Source: Pseudonocardiaceae bacterium
GTDB lineage: Bacteria; Actinomycetota; Actinomycetes; Mycobacteriales; Pseudonocardiaceae
DNA length: 52,446 nt
Reading direction: 5' to 3'
Assembly (NCBI GenBank): GCA_009379815.1
Contig: WHSY01000028.1
Span: 1-52,446 of the forward strand
Notes under the pieces: generated by a model
Databases searched by the model: none
What the model was told of the DNA's origin: nothing
What the model saw: only the letters and a program-made list of their open reading frames with translations
Made by a program: the position numbers and the translations under genes
Shown: one piece after another, positions 37,037 through 45,920 of the stretch
How positions within the stretch are numbered: the stretch's first letter is position 1
How the letters are laid out: each line of letters begins with the position of its first letter

Positions 37037-38715
37037 ATGGTCACCACCACTCGCATCAGATCCGGATTCGACGTCGAGCTGCAGCTCGGGAGGGGATGGG
37101 TGCTGACCGCGCTGCAGACACTCGCCACCGAGGGGCTGCTGCTCACACCGCCCCCGCCGTTGCCGCCCGATGCCGACGTCGCCGTCGCCGATGTCGCCGT
37201 CGTGTTCGAGCCCGACGGCTGGGATCTGAAGGTCGACCTCGTGATCGGCGGGCTGCCGTACTCCGCGCTCGCCGGCATCGAACTGTCGGCAGACGGAGCT
37301 GAGCTGGTTGTCACCAACGACAGCACCGCCGACGTCAGCACGATCCCGTTCGACGTGCTCGACGGTCTGGCCGGCGTGCCCACCCTGGTCAAGCTGCGCG
37401 GCGACGCCGCCCACGAGCCGTGCTTCGCCGTGCTCGCCAACCTCGACCTGCGGGCAAGCCCGCAGAGCGCAGATCCACTGCCCGAGGGCGAGCACGTTGC
37501 TCGGGGGGAGGCCCTCCTCGCGCAGAGCTTCCTGCCTGCAGGCACCGACGTGGCCGTCGGTATCGGCCAGGCCACCTTCCCGAGGTTCGCCAACGACATC
37601 TGGCACACCGACCTCCGCGCGGCGGACGGATCGCACCCGCTCCCCGACGCCGAGAACAAGATCGGCACCTGGCACGCGGCGTCGAGCGCTCCCGAGCCGG
37701 GTGGCATCCGCATGACGCTGGTGGGCGAGGTCCCGATCGACGTCTGGCCCGATGCCACCGTCACGGTCGACGTCTACCTGCGCCCTCAGGTCGTCGACGG
37801 CGCGATCACCTTCTCCCTCGACTGGACACCGACGTCGACACCGGGCTGCTCGGCGACCTCTTCGGCGGCCTCGTCGGGGGGCTCATCGGGTTGGTCGTGG
37901 GGCTGCTCACCGGAGGCGCGCTACTGCCTGCAATCGGTGCCGGATTCTTCGCCGGGGTGCTCGCAGTGGAGCTCGTGGAGGCCGTGGCGGGCGGGGTCGT
38001 CAGGCGAAGGATCCTCGCGACCCTCGACGGGGAGCCGGTGCCGCCGCTGTTGGGCTGCGACGACGGGGTCGTGGTCGAGGCGCTCCCCGCCGGCGACGAC
38101 AACGGGATCGCGCTCGGCGTGCTGCACACGATTCCCCGATCGGTGACGATCGCCAGTACCGATCCCGATGTGCTGCACCGCCGACACGTCCAGGTGATCA
38201 CCGACCACCAGACCGTCACGGTCGACGGCAACGGCCTCGCCTTCACCGGCGTCGCCAGGGCCGGTGAAGCGTTCGAGCCGGTACGGGCCGCCCTCGTGTC
38301 CGGCGGCCGTACCGACGGCGGCCAGCTCGCGACGCTCGAGTACCGGGCGGCCGACGGTTCCAGTGTGGGACTCGACGTGCCGGAAGCGCAGGCGCGGGCG
38401 CTCGACGACGACCTCACGCCGCCGTTGCGGCTGGTGCCGCTACCCGGCGGCGCGGACCCGCTGCTGCGGGGCGGCCGGCTGCCCGTGGTGTGCCTGTCTC
38501 CCGATGCTATCCGGCGCGCCGAGACCGTCGTCACCGATATCCGCTTCGGGACCGGGCTCGAGCTCACCGTGCCCGAGGCGGTGCTGCTCCAGGACGTCGG
38601 GGTGCTGGTCCTGCCCGGCCTGCAGTTGATCCACCCCTCCGACGGCGCGCCGTACTACCGCGCGGCGCCCGACAGCAGCACGGAGAACAACTTCGAGAAC
38701 CTGCCGCGGTTCTAG
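37037..38715 (+). pseudogene. Unknown two-part beta-rich protein with a Gly-rich hydrophobic middle, frameshifted
   Basis: From ATG 37037 one frame gives about 264 residues (FDVELQLGRGWVLTALQTLATEGLLL..., many alternating beta-type stretches, ending VVDGAITFSLDW). The frame must shift by one base at about 37829 to continue DTDVDTGLLGDLFGGLVGGLIGLVVGLLTGGALLP-type sequence, a Gly-rich hydrophobic stretch of about 55 residues, then a second beta-rich half to 38715. Both halves use the same codon style, so they were one gene of about 560 residues. The break is beside a GG pair and could be a sequencing error. I do not recognise the family; the layout vaguely recalls lipid-binding TULIP-type proteins. 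Converges with galM, overlapping it by 4 bases. Confidence 0.6.
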
Positions 38716-39629
38716 GAGCGCCCCGGCTCGATGCCCCACTCGGCGGTGTGTGCCTGACCTGGCTGCAGGGTGACCAGCCCGTCGCCGGTCTGGAAGGCGT
38801 TGGGTGCGGCGGTCATCGGCTCCACCCCGAGACCGCGGCGGCGCCGGCCGGGCTCGGGCAGCGTGTCGCCGGTGAAGATCTCCAGATAGGGGTAGGCCTC
38901 GGAGACCCAGAGCGCGACCGAACCGCCGTCCGGTGCGGTCAGCGATACCCGCGCCAGCCCGTCCGGATCGCGGACCAGGTCGGTGTAGGCGACGTCGATG
39001 GCCCGGTCACCCAGTTCGACCGGCTCACGCAGGTCGTAGCGGGTGCCGTCCACCGGCTCGCGGCCGGCCGGGATCCCGCGCTCGTCGGTGGGGTAGTACC
39101 TCCGGCCGGGTACCCGGAGCTGTGCCGCGTCGATGTGGGCTGCGCCCGCCGCGAGGTAGGGGTGCGCGCCGGCGGCATAGGGGCACGGTAGGGCGCCGGC
39201 GTTGGTCGCGGTGGTGCGCACGGTCAGCCCGTCCGGCTCCAGCCGGTAGTCGAGCTCGCAGTCCAGCACGTGCGGCCAGCCGGTCTGCGCGTGCAGCCTG
39301 TGATGCAGCCGCAGCTGCCGCTCGCCGTGCTCGACGAGCTCCCAGTTCGCCCACCTGACCAAGCCGTGGATCGCATTGTGTGCCTCGGGTTCGGTCAGAG
39401 CCAGGGTGTGTTGCGCATCGGCGAAGCGGTAGCGACCGTCGGCGATGCGGTTCGGCCAGGGGATGAGAGTCTGCCCCCTGGCTCCCGTGGCCATCTCATC
39501 ACGGCCGTAGCCGTCGAGCACGGCGCGCTGTCCGATGCTGTAGTGACGCAGCCCCCCGCCCACCTCGGTAACCACCACATGCTGGTCGTCGCAGTGCAGC
39601 TCGTACTGCTGTCCGGATGGCGGGATCAT
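38712..39629 (-). CDS. Aldose 1-epimerase family protein
   Basis: 305 residues. Family features: QTLIPWPNRIADGRYRFADAQHTLALTEPEAHNAIHGLVRW (conserved PNRI and N-x-HG), AGAHPYLAAG (the catalytic-histidine region) and EAYPYLEIFTGDTLPEPGRRRRGLGVEPMTAAPNAF (late glutamate region). Interconverts sugar anomers or acts on a phosphorylated sugar. It starts 4 bases inside the upstream ATP-grasp gene, so the two are coupled. Confidence 0.9.
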   Translation of the reverse strand: MIPPSGQQYELHCDDQHVVVTEVGGGLRHYSIGQRAVLDGYGRDEMATGARGQTLIPWPNRIADGRYRFADAQHTLALTEPEAHNAIHGLVRWANWELVEHGERQLRLHHRLHAQTGWPHVLDCELDYRLEPDGLTVRTTATNAGALPCPYAAGAHPYLAAGAAHIDAAQLRVPGRRYYPTDERGIPAGREPVDGTRYDLREPVELGDRAIDVAYTDLVRDPDGLARVSLTAPDGGSVALWVSEAYPYLEIFTGDTLPEPGRRRRGLGVEPMTAAPNAFQTGDGLVTLQPGQAHTAEWGIEPGRS

Positions 39630-40915
39630 CGGGGCTGCTCGTCGTCGATGTTGTCGATCTGGAACGGCAGCGCGACGGCAACCTGGGCGAACTTCGTCGT
39701 CAGCTCCGCTTCGTCGGCCCCCCCGATCCAGACGCTGGCGAGCCGGTAGCTATAGGCGTCCTGCCGGTGCAGCTCGGCGAGCCGGTCACCCGCCTGCACG
39801 GACACCTCCACCGAGCTGCCGGGGATCTCGCGCTGCACCCGGTCGATCTCCTCGGTCGTGGGGGTGTGACGCACGAAGCCATCGGAGAAGCGCCGCAGGA
39901 ACCACTTGGCCGCGACCGGGTACGGGCCCTGCCGGCGCGGCATGTCGGGATCGCGACCCAGCGCGAGCCGCAGCATCACCTGGTGGCTCGACGTTCCGTC
40001 GACCTGCTCGAACAGCTCGGCATGTGACTGCGAGTGCCGCGGGTTGACTTCGAGCAGCGTGATGGTGTCACCGTCTGGTTCCCAGAAGAACTCGATGTTG
40101 AACGTCGCCCCGTCCAGCCCGACGCCCATGATCACCTCATGGGCGATCTCGGCCATCCGGAGACTGACCTCGGTGGGCAGCGACGAGGGGTACTGGTACC
40201 GCAGGAAGCTCGGGCTGTTCTCGTATCGCACCGAGTCCACCACCCCGTAGATGTGGACCTCGCCCTGGTAGCGGTAGCCCTCCAAGGTGACCTGCTGGCC
40301 GGTGATGGCTTCCTCGGCAAGGCAGAAGTGCCCGCCGACCGTGGCGATCTCCGGTGGCAGGTCGACGTATTCCAGCAGCGCGTCGAACGGCTCGCCGACC
40401 CAGCTGATGCCCGCGCGGATCTGGGTCAACGCGTCCCGGAACTCCTCCTGGTTGGTCACGCCGAACGCGAGCATCGACGAGAAGGACTTCACCGGCTTGA
40501 CCCACAGCGGGTAGTTCACGCCGTCGGGTGGGTGCTGGTCATGCTCGGGATCGACGAGCCCGAACCGCGGGTACTCGTCGATCACCTTCTGCTGCTCCAG
40601 GCGGCTCCAGTACTTGTGCTCGCACTTGACGATCTCCTCGAGCGGCGGGCCGGGGAGGCCGTGCCATGCGCGGAGAATCGGCAGCAGAGTGCTGATCGGG
40701 AAGTCCCAGAAGCCGATGATCGCGTCGACGCGCCCGTCGAACGACTCAAGTTCACGCTGCGCCTTGTCCAGCAACGCGCCGAGCCGAATCTCCTCCCCGT
40801 AGATCTCCTCGTAGGACAGCAGCGGGTGGAAGCGGTACTGCCCGGCATCGGGCAGCTCGCGCAGGATCCTCTCGTTGTGCTCGTCGACGCCCAGCACGAA
40901 GACGTTCTCGGGCAT
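39626..40915 (-). CDS. ATP-grasp domain ligase of unknown substrate
   Basis: 429 residues. An N-terminal pre-ATP-grasp Rossmann-like part (MPENVFVLGVDEHNERILRELPD) is followed by the ATP-grasp fold: PLWVKPVKSFSS (phosphate-binding lysine), LLEYVDLPPEI, GATFNIEFFWEPDGDTITLLEVNPRHSQSHAELFEQ (magnesium glutamate/asparagine block ExNPR). Joins a carboxylate to an amine or similar with ATP. No amino-acid or peptide synthetase partner is nearby; its only coupled neighbour is an aldose epimerase. GAGGG precedes the ATG. A 12-bp palindrome lies just upstream at 40936-40947. Confidence 0.82.
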   Translation of the reverse strand: MPENVFVLGVDEHNERILRELPDAGQYRFHPLLSYEEIYGEEIRLGALLDKAQRELESFDGRVDAIIGFWDFPISTLLPILRAWHGLPGPPLEEIVKCEHKYWSRLEQQKVIDEYPRFGLVDPEHDQHPPDGVNYPLWVKPVKSFSSMLAFGVTNQEEFRDALTQIRAGISWVGEPFDALLEYVDLPPEIATVGGHFCLAEEAITGQQVTLEGYRYQGEVHIYGVVDSVRYENSPSFLRYQYPSSLPTEVSLRMAEIAHEVIMGVGLDGATFNIEFFWEPDGDTITLLEVNPRHSQSHAELFEQVDGTSSHQVMLRLALGRDPDMPRRQGPYPVAAKWFLRRFSDGFVRHTPTTEEIDRVQREIPGSSVEVSVQAGDRLAELHRQDAYSYRLASVWIGGADEAELTTKFAQVAVALPFQIDNIDDEQPR

Positions 40916-40935
40916 TGCCCTCCCTCCTTCGCCGT

Positions 40936-40947
40936 GGTGATATCACC
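40936..40947. promoter_or_regulatory. Perfect 12-bp palindrome upstream of the ATP-grasp gene
   Basis: GGTGATATCACC, exactly self-complementary, lies about 20 bases before the ATG of the leftward ATP-grasp gene. Likely a repressor site; the regulator is not identified. The rest of 40948-41199 shows no gene. Confidence 0.5.
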
Positions 40948-41199
40948 TGAACTCGAGATTCAACCTTGCGGGCTCGTGGCGGCGTGCTCAACGCGACCCC
41001 GGGTGATCATGGGCGCAGCCTCACCCGCTACCTGCGCCGCCCTTGGGAGAAACCCCACCCGACCCGGGCAACTCACCCCCGGCCGAAGCCGCCGCGGATT
41101 TCGCCCTCCGCCGCGCGTGGGGTCACTTTCTTACAAGACGCTGCCGGTGGACGTCACTACCGTAGGCGGCGAGCTCATATAGCAGACGGGAGGGTAGCC

Positions 41200-41631
41200 G
41201 TGGCGGTGGGCAAGCGAGACGGAGTACCGAACATCTTTCCGGAGATCATCTACGAGGACTGCCCAGCGGCGCTTGTGTGGTTGGCCAAGGCGTTCGGCTT
41301 CGTCCAGGGAGAAGTCATCGAAGGCCCCGATGGAACCATCGCTCATGCCGAGATGCACCTGGACGATGGGACGATCATGCCCAAGTCGCCGACGCCCGAA
41401 TGGGGCATGCGGAGCCCACGGACCTTCGACGGCGTCCACCAGTGCATCTATGTCACCGTCGAAGATCCGGACGCCCATCACGAACGCGCCAAGGTCGCCG
41501 GCGCGCAGATCGTCATGGAGCCAACGGACCTCGACTATGGCGCCCGGAACTACTGCGCCAGAGACCTCGAAGGGCACCTCTGGAGCTTCGGCACCTACTC
41601 ACCCCGTACCGACGCTCGGCCCGGAGTCTGA
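41200..41631 (+). CDS. VOC-superfamily (glyoxalase/bleomycin-resistance-like) protein
   Basis: 143 residues from the GTG at 41200, chosen because GGGAGGG lies 7 bases before it. VOC features: FPEIIYEDCPAALVWLAKAFGF, IAHAEMHLDDGTIM, HQCIYVTVEDPDAHHERAKVAGAQIVMEP and DLEGHLWSFGTY, the EGHxWxFGTY ending with metal ligand glutamate/histidine. Single-domain members dimerise and act as lyases, dioxygenases or drug-binding proteins; the substrate is unknown. Confidence 0.85.
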   Translation: MAVGKRDGVPNIFPEIIYEDCPAALVWLAKAFGFVQGEVIEGPDGTIAHAEMHLDDGTIMPKSPTPEWGMRSPRTFDGVHQCIYVTVEDPDAHHERAKVAGAQIVMEPTDLDYGARNYCARDLEGHLWSFGTYSPRTDARPGV

Positions 41632-41760
41632 CCGAGACGACCAGTCCCGCGTAGGCCTTGGTGCACCGACCGGTGACGTTCCGTTCGTAGCGGTCCAGTC
41701 CGATCTCGATCGAGTCGGTCCGGGCCAGCTGCTCGGCGAGCACGTAGGCGCTCGTCCTCG
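41632..41760 (-). pseudogene. Possible relic of an FAD-dependent monooxygenase C-terminus
   Basis: The reverse strand encodes TSAYVLAEQLARTDSIEIGLDRYERNVTGRCTKAYAGLVVSVR, which resembles the 'AYVLAEEL...ALxxYERxxRP' end of PHBH-type flavin monooxygenases. Nothing else of such a gene remains. Weak, short evidence. Confidence 0.35.
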
Positions 41761-41905
41761 CAGGCAGCCGAGCGCGATGCCGATCCGAAGGAGCCGACCC
41801 GCGTGATCATGTAGGTTCGCGAGTCATGCATCGAGGTGATGGACGCGATCCCCGCACCGCGACGAACAAGGTCGATCGGGCCGCCCCGCGGGAAGGATTC
41901 GGCCG

Positions 41906-42694
41906 ATGAGCGGGCCGAGGCGGCTGTCTGCCCTCAGCCGCTCCGTCGCCGGGCGGGTCGCGATCGTCACGGGCGCGGCGAGCGGGATGGGCCGGGCGAC
42001 GGCTCACCTGCTCGTCGACGAGGGCGCCGCGGTGGGCGTGGTGGACCGCGACGCCGACGGACTCGCCCGGGTGGCCGACGAGATCCGGGCTGTAGGCGGA
42101 CGGGTGCACGAGGTCGTCGGCGACGTGGCGGATCCCGCCGTCCCGGACCGCGCCGTCGCCGAGGTGCGGGCCGCGCTGGGGCCGGTCGACTGCCTGGTCA
42201 ACAACGCCGGCGTGACCGGGCACGTCCCGATCGACGGCGAGGAGTTCGAGGAGATCTGGGACGCGACGCTGGCCGTCAACCTCCATGCCGCCGCCCGCTT
42301 CGTCCGCGCCGCGCTGCCCGATCTGCGCCGGGACGGCGCCGGGCGCATCGTCAACATCGCCTCGACCGAGGGGCTGGGCGCGACAGCGGGGATCGCTCCG
42401 TACACCGCGTCCAAGCACGGCGTCATCGGTCTGACCCGGTCGCTGGCCGTCGAGCTCGGGCCCAGCGGCGTCACCGTGAACTGCGTCTGCCCCGGTCCGG
42501 TCAACACGGGTATGACGGCCCGGATACCGGACGACGACAAGGCAGTCTTCGCCCGCCGGCGAACGGCGCTGCGCCGCTACGGCGACCCCGAGGAGGTCGC
42601 ACACGCCACCCTGTCGCTGCTGCTGCCGGCCGCATCGTTCATCACGGGTGCGACGCTGGTCGCCGACGGTGGGCTCACGATCCGGCGCGCGTGA
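41906..42694 (+). CDS. Short-chain dehydrogenase/reductase (SDR)
   Basis: 262 residues. NAD(P) motif GRVAIVTGAASGMGRATA (TGxxxGMG), NNAGVTG, catalytic serine in IVNIASTEGLG, Y-x-x-x-K in APYTASKHGVIG, and VCPGPVNTGMT. A classical SDR, cytoplasmic, probably NAD-dependent given the acidic DRD after the second strand (VVDRDADG). The substrate is not readable. The next gene, a nitronate monooxygenase, starts 95 bases later; 42695-42789 shows no other gene. Confidence 0.92.
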   Translation: MSGPRRLSALSRSVAGRVAIVTGAASGMGRATAHLLVDEGAAVGVVDRDADGLARVADEIRAVGGRVHEVVGDVADPAVPDRAVAEVRAALGPVDCLVNNAGVTGHVPIDGEEFEEIWDATLAVNLHAAARFVRAALPDLRRDGAGRIVNIASTEGLGATAGIAPYTASKHGVIGLTRSLAVELGPSGVTVNCVCPGPVNTGMTARIPDDDKAVFARRRTALRRYGDPEEVAHATLSLLLPAASFITGATLVADGGLTIRRA

Positions 42695-42789
42695 AGCCGG
42701 AGCCGGGACCGTTCGCGTCCTGTCGGGAGCAACCCCATGGCGATACGGTAAAGCGGAATTCCTCGGCCCAGTCGCTTGTGAGGTGCTAC

Positions 42790-43905
42790 ATGCGGACACC
42801 GATGACGGAGATGTTCGGCATCGAGGTTCCGTTGGCAGCGTTCAGCCATTGCCGCGACGTCGTCGCAGCGGTGACCAACGCAGGCGGGATCGGCGTCCTG
42901 GGCGCCACTCGGTTCACCCCCGACGAGCTCGAGGTCGAACTGCGGTGGTTGGACGACCAGACGAACGGTCGCCCGTACGGCATCGATCTGCTCGCTCCAG
43001 CCAAGCTCGCGACGACGGACGAGAACCCCGAACAGCTGCTCGCGATGATCCCCGACGAGCACGTGGCTTTCATGAACGACCTGCTCCGCGAGCACGGCGT
43101 CATGCAGGACGGGGAGCAGTACACGCTCGCACCGGAACAACCGACTGTCGCGCCCGACGCCGTCTGCGAGGCTCTCGAGGTGGCGTTCCGGCATCCGATC
43201 AAGCTGATGGCCAACGCACTCGGCCCGCCCCCGCAGGAGATGCTCGACCTCGGCAAGCGCAACGGCGTCCCCGTCGCGGCGCTCGTCGGCAACGTGACGC
43301 ACGCGGCAAAGCAGCAGGAGCGTGCCGTCGACCTCATCGTCGCGCAGGGTTACGAAGCCGGCGGCCACACCGGCGATATCGCCACGATGGTCCTCACACC
43401 GGAGGTCGTCGACGCCGTCCACCCGACCCCGGTGCTGGCGGCCGGGGGAATCGCGACGGGCCGCCAGCTCGCCGCGAGCCTCGCCCTCGGCGCCGCGGGC
43501 GCGTGGACCGGCTCGGTCTGGCTGACCACTGACGAGGCCGAGACAGACCAGGTCGTGAAGCACAAGTTTCTGCGGGCCGCTTCGTCGGACACTCGGCGCT
43601 CCCGCGCCCGGACCGGCAAGCCGGCCCGCCAGCTGGTGACGGCTTACCACGAAGCCTGGGAGCGCGACGGCACCCCGGACCCCTTGCCGATGCCACTGCA
43701 GAGCCTGCTGGTCGAGGAAGCCTGGAGCCGCATCTCGGCCGCCGCGGAGCGTGGCGTGCCGGGCGCGCAGGAACTCGACTCCTACTTTGTCGGCCAGGTC
43801 GTAGGCCTGCTGCGCGAGCCACGCAAGAGCCGTGACGTCGTTTACGACTTCATGAACGGCATCGTGGACGCGCTGTCCGATATGCAGGAAGCGATCGAGA
43901 GCTGA
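42790..43905 (+). CDS. Nitronate monooxygenase (2-nitropropane dioxygenase family)
   Basis: 371 residues from ATG 42790. FMN TIM-barrel features: VPLAAFSHCRDVVAAVTNAGGIGVLGA, AQGYEAGGHTGDIATMVLTPEVVDAV (GGHTGD phosphate-binding region) and VLAAGGIATGRQLAASLALGAAGAWTGSVW. C-terminal extension of about 90 residues is longer than in small NMOs and is usual for actinobacterial enoyl reductase-like members. Oxidises alkyl nitronates or 2-enoyl substrates; in cluster with an SDR the true substrate may be other. Confidence 0.87.
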   Translation: MRTPMTEMFGIEVPLAAFSHCRDVVAAVTNAGGIGVLGATRFTPDELEVELRWLDDQTNGRPYGIDLLAPAKLATTDENPEQLLAMIPDEHVAFMNDLLREHGVMQDGEQYTLAPEQPTVAPDAVCEALEVAFRHPIKLMANALGPPPQEMLDLGKRNGVPVAALVGNVTHAAKQQERAVDLIVAQGYEAGGHTGDIATMVLTPEVVDAVHPTPVLAAGGIATGRQLAASLALGAAGAWTGSVWLTTDEAETDQVVKHKFLRAASSDTRRSRARTGKPARQLVTAYHEAWERDGTPDPLPMPLQSLLVEEAWSRISAAAERGVPGAQELDSYFVGQVVGLLREPRKSRDVVYDFMNGIVDALSDMQEAIES

Positions 43906-43917
43906 CACCGCCGCCCG

Positions 43918-44427
43918 TCACGCCATGCGCAGCGCATAGAGGGCGATCCCGGCCGCCACGCTGACGTTCAGCGAGTCCTTCCGGCCGAACATGGGGATCT
44001 GCAACAGCACGTCACAGTTGTCCCGCAGCAGCGGATCGACCCCCCGGACCTCGTCACCGAGCAGCAGCGCCACCTTGGCCCGCGGGCGGTAGTCGTCGAG
44101 GGCGACCGCATCCGGATCGATCTCCAGGCCGGCCACGGCGTAGCCCTCGCCGCGCAGCGAGCCGAGCAGCGCGTGCACGTCCGGGTGCCGCTCGAAGGGC
44201 ATCGTCTCGTGCGCCCCCGCCGCGGCCTTGGCCATCCGGCGGGTCTGCTGTGCTTGCAGCGTGGCATCACGCTCGTCGCCCGGGTGCGCCGGGTAGGGAG
44301 TGAACCCGGTGACATAGACCTTGTCGGCCGCGAACACCTCGCCAGTGCGCAGCAGCGAGCCGACGTTGTGAACCGAGCGCAGGTTGTGCGCGATCACCAC
44401 GATGCTGCGCTGCCGCCGGACGTCCAC
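43918..44427 (-). CDS. TrmH-family RNA 2'-O-methyltransferase
   Basis: 169 residues. SpoU/TrmH motifs: IAHNLRSVHNVGSLLRTGEVF (motif 1, N-x-G-x2-x-R-T), KVALLLGDEVRGVDP (motif 2) and IPMFGRKDSLNVSVAAGIALY (motif 3). The trefoil-knot SAM site is therefore intact. Methylates ribose in rRNA or tRNA. A degenerate copy of part of this gene lies 1.3 kb to the right (45735-45825). Confidence 0.92.
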   Translation of the reverse strand: MDVRRQRSIVVIAHNLRSVHNVGSLLRTGEVFAADKVYVTGFTPYPAHPGDERDATLQAQQTRRMAKAAAGAHETMPFERHPDVHALLGSLRGEGYAVAGLEIDPDAVALDDYRPRAKVALLLGDEVRGVDPLLRDNCDVLLQIPMFGRKDSLNVSVAAGIALYALRMA

Positions 44428-44593
44428 AACACCTCCAACCTACAGCCAGCGCCGGGGACACCGGCCTGCCCGCTGCCGCTCGGCGCCGTGGTTGTCCCGC
44501 CCAGGCAGCAGTGGGAGCGTACTGATCAGCATCTCGTGGCGGTCGTCAATGACCACCTGCTGGACGACCCGAGAACCCGACGGAGGCTGCCCG

Positions 44594-45565
44594 GTGACCT
44601 TGACGATGTCCTGCGCCTTCAACACCTCGCTCGACAGTCATGAACACGCCCACATCGCGGAGCAGCTGGGATACCGGCACGCGTGGTTCTTCGACTCCCC
44701 GCCGCTCTACGCCGACGTGTGGGCCCAGCTGTGCCGGGCGGCCGAACGCACCGAGCGGATCGGGCTGGGTCCCGGCGTGCTCGTGCCGTCGCTGCGGCAC
44801 CCGATGACCAATGCCGCCGCGATCGCCCAGCTCGTGTCCCTCGCAGGAGGGGACCGGGTCGCTGTCGGAGTGGGCTCGGGCTTCACGGGTCGTCTCACGC
44901 TCGGCAAGCGACCGGTGCCGTGGACCGAGGTGGAGCGCTACATCCGGGTGCTCCAGGCGCTGCTGCGCGGCGAACAGGCCGAATGGGACGGCGCCGTCAT
45001 CGAGATGCTGCAGTACCCCGGGTTCGGTGCGTCCCGTCCGATCGACGTCCCGTTCGTCGTCGGCTGCCAAGGCCCGAAGGGCATCGCCGTGGCCGAGCGA
45101 AACGCCGACGGGGTCCTCGGGGCAGCGCAGCCGATATCGGGCTTCGACTGGAGCACGGTGTTGACGTTCGGCACCGTGCTCGACGCGGGGGAGGATCCCG
45201 GTTCCGAGCGGGTGATCGCGGCGGCCGGGCACGGCGCGAGCGTGACCCTGCACTTCGCCGCCGAGTTCGGCAGGCTCGACATCGTGCCCAACGGCGAGCA
45301 GTGGGCCGCCGCCTATGACGACGTGCCCGACGAGACCAGGCACCTCGCCCTGCACGACGGCCACCTCTGCGCGGTCAATGAGCGCGACCGCCCCTTCGTC
45401 ACCGGCGAGGTCCTCGCCGCCGGTGGTCTCGCGCTCAGCCCGGCCGGGTGGCGGGAGAAGCTGGCCGCACTGGAGGAGCGCGGCGCGACCGAGGTCGCCT
45501 ACCAGCCCGCCGGTCCGGACATCGCCCGCGAGCTGGAGACATTCGCCGACGCCGTGCGGAGCTGA
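44594..45565 (+). CDS. LLM-class flavin-dependent oxidoreductase
   Basis: 323 residues from GTG 44594 (CGGAGG 7 bases upstream); an ATG at 44606 is possible. TIM-barrel luciferase-like features: HAHIAEQLGYRHAWFFDSP, RIGLGPGVLVPSLRHPMTNAAAIAQLVSL, GGDRVAVGVGSGFTGRL, VPFVVGCQGPKGIAVAERNADGVLG. Uses FMN or F420; actinobacterial members often use F420. The reaction is unknown. The region 44428-44593 before it shows no separate gene. Confidence 0.87.
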   Translation: MTLTMSCAFNTSLDSHEHAHIAEQLGYRHAWFFDSPPLYADVWAQLCRAAERTERIGLGPGVLVPSLRHPMTNAAAIAQLVSLAGGDRVAVGVGSGFTGRLTLGKRPVPWTEVERYIRVLQALLRGEQAEWDGAVIEMLQYPGFGASRPIDVPFVVGCQGPKGIAVAERNADGVLGAAQPISGFDWSTVLTFGTVLDAGEDPGSERVIAAAGHGASVTLHFAAEFGRLDIVPNGEQWAAAYDDVPDETRHLALHDGHLCAVNERDRPFVTGEVLAAGGLALSPAGWREKLAALEERGATEVAYQPAGPDIARELETFADAVRS

Positions 45566-45920
45566 AGAGGTTACGGCGCGTCACGGGCCGTGGCGCCTCT
45601 CCCATGGCGGGCGGGGAGGGCAGTCGCTGCGCACAGGTGTGACGGAATCAGCACACATCAGACCTCGAGGTGCCGGATTCGATACACCCGCGTACAACCT
45701 GCAACACCTTGGCGCTGCGCCGTGGCCGGTTCACGTCATCGGTCTCCAGGCCCGTCACGGCGTAGCCCTCGCCGTGCAGCCACTCGACCAGCGCGTGCAC
45801 AACCGGGTGCCGCTCGATGTGCCGGTCCGCCCCGGTGACAGGGCGGGACCGGCGCCCGGCAGCTTACGGCCCGCGGCCGATACGCTGGAGCCGACTACAC
45901 GGCCACCTGAGCGAGAGCAG
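45566..45920. other. Gene-free stretch with a trmH remnant
   Basis: 355 bases without an intact gene. The only recognisable content is the reverse-strand trmH fragment at 45735-45825; flanking sequence shows no start, motif or hairpin I could assign. Confidence 0.5.
45735..45825 (-). pseudogene. Partial, diverged duplicate of the TrmH methyltransferase gene
   Basis: The reverse strand encodes HIERHPVVHALVEWLHGEGYAVTGLETDD, matching PFERHPDVHALLGSLRGEGYAVAGLEIDPD of the intact gene at 43918-44427, with DNA similarity through CACGGCGTAGCCCTCGCCG. Only about 30 codons survive, with no motif 1, 2 or 3. Confidence 0.7.

Noticed and set aside
44428-44593. Small reverse-strand gene (about 60 codons) between trmH and the LLM gene
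   Set aside because: No motif, no ribosome site, and it overlaps the well-supported start of the LLM gene.
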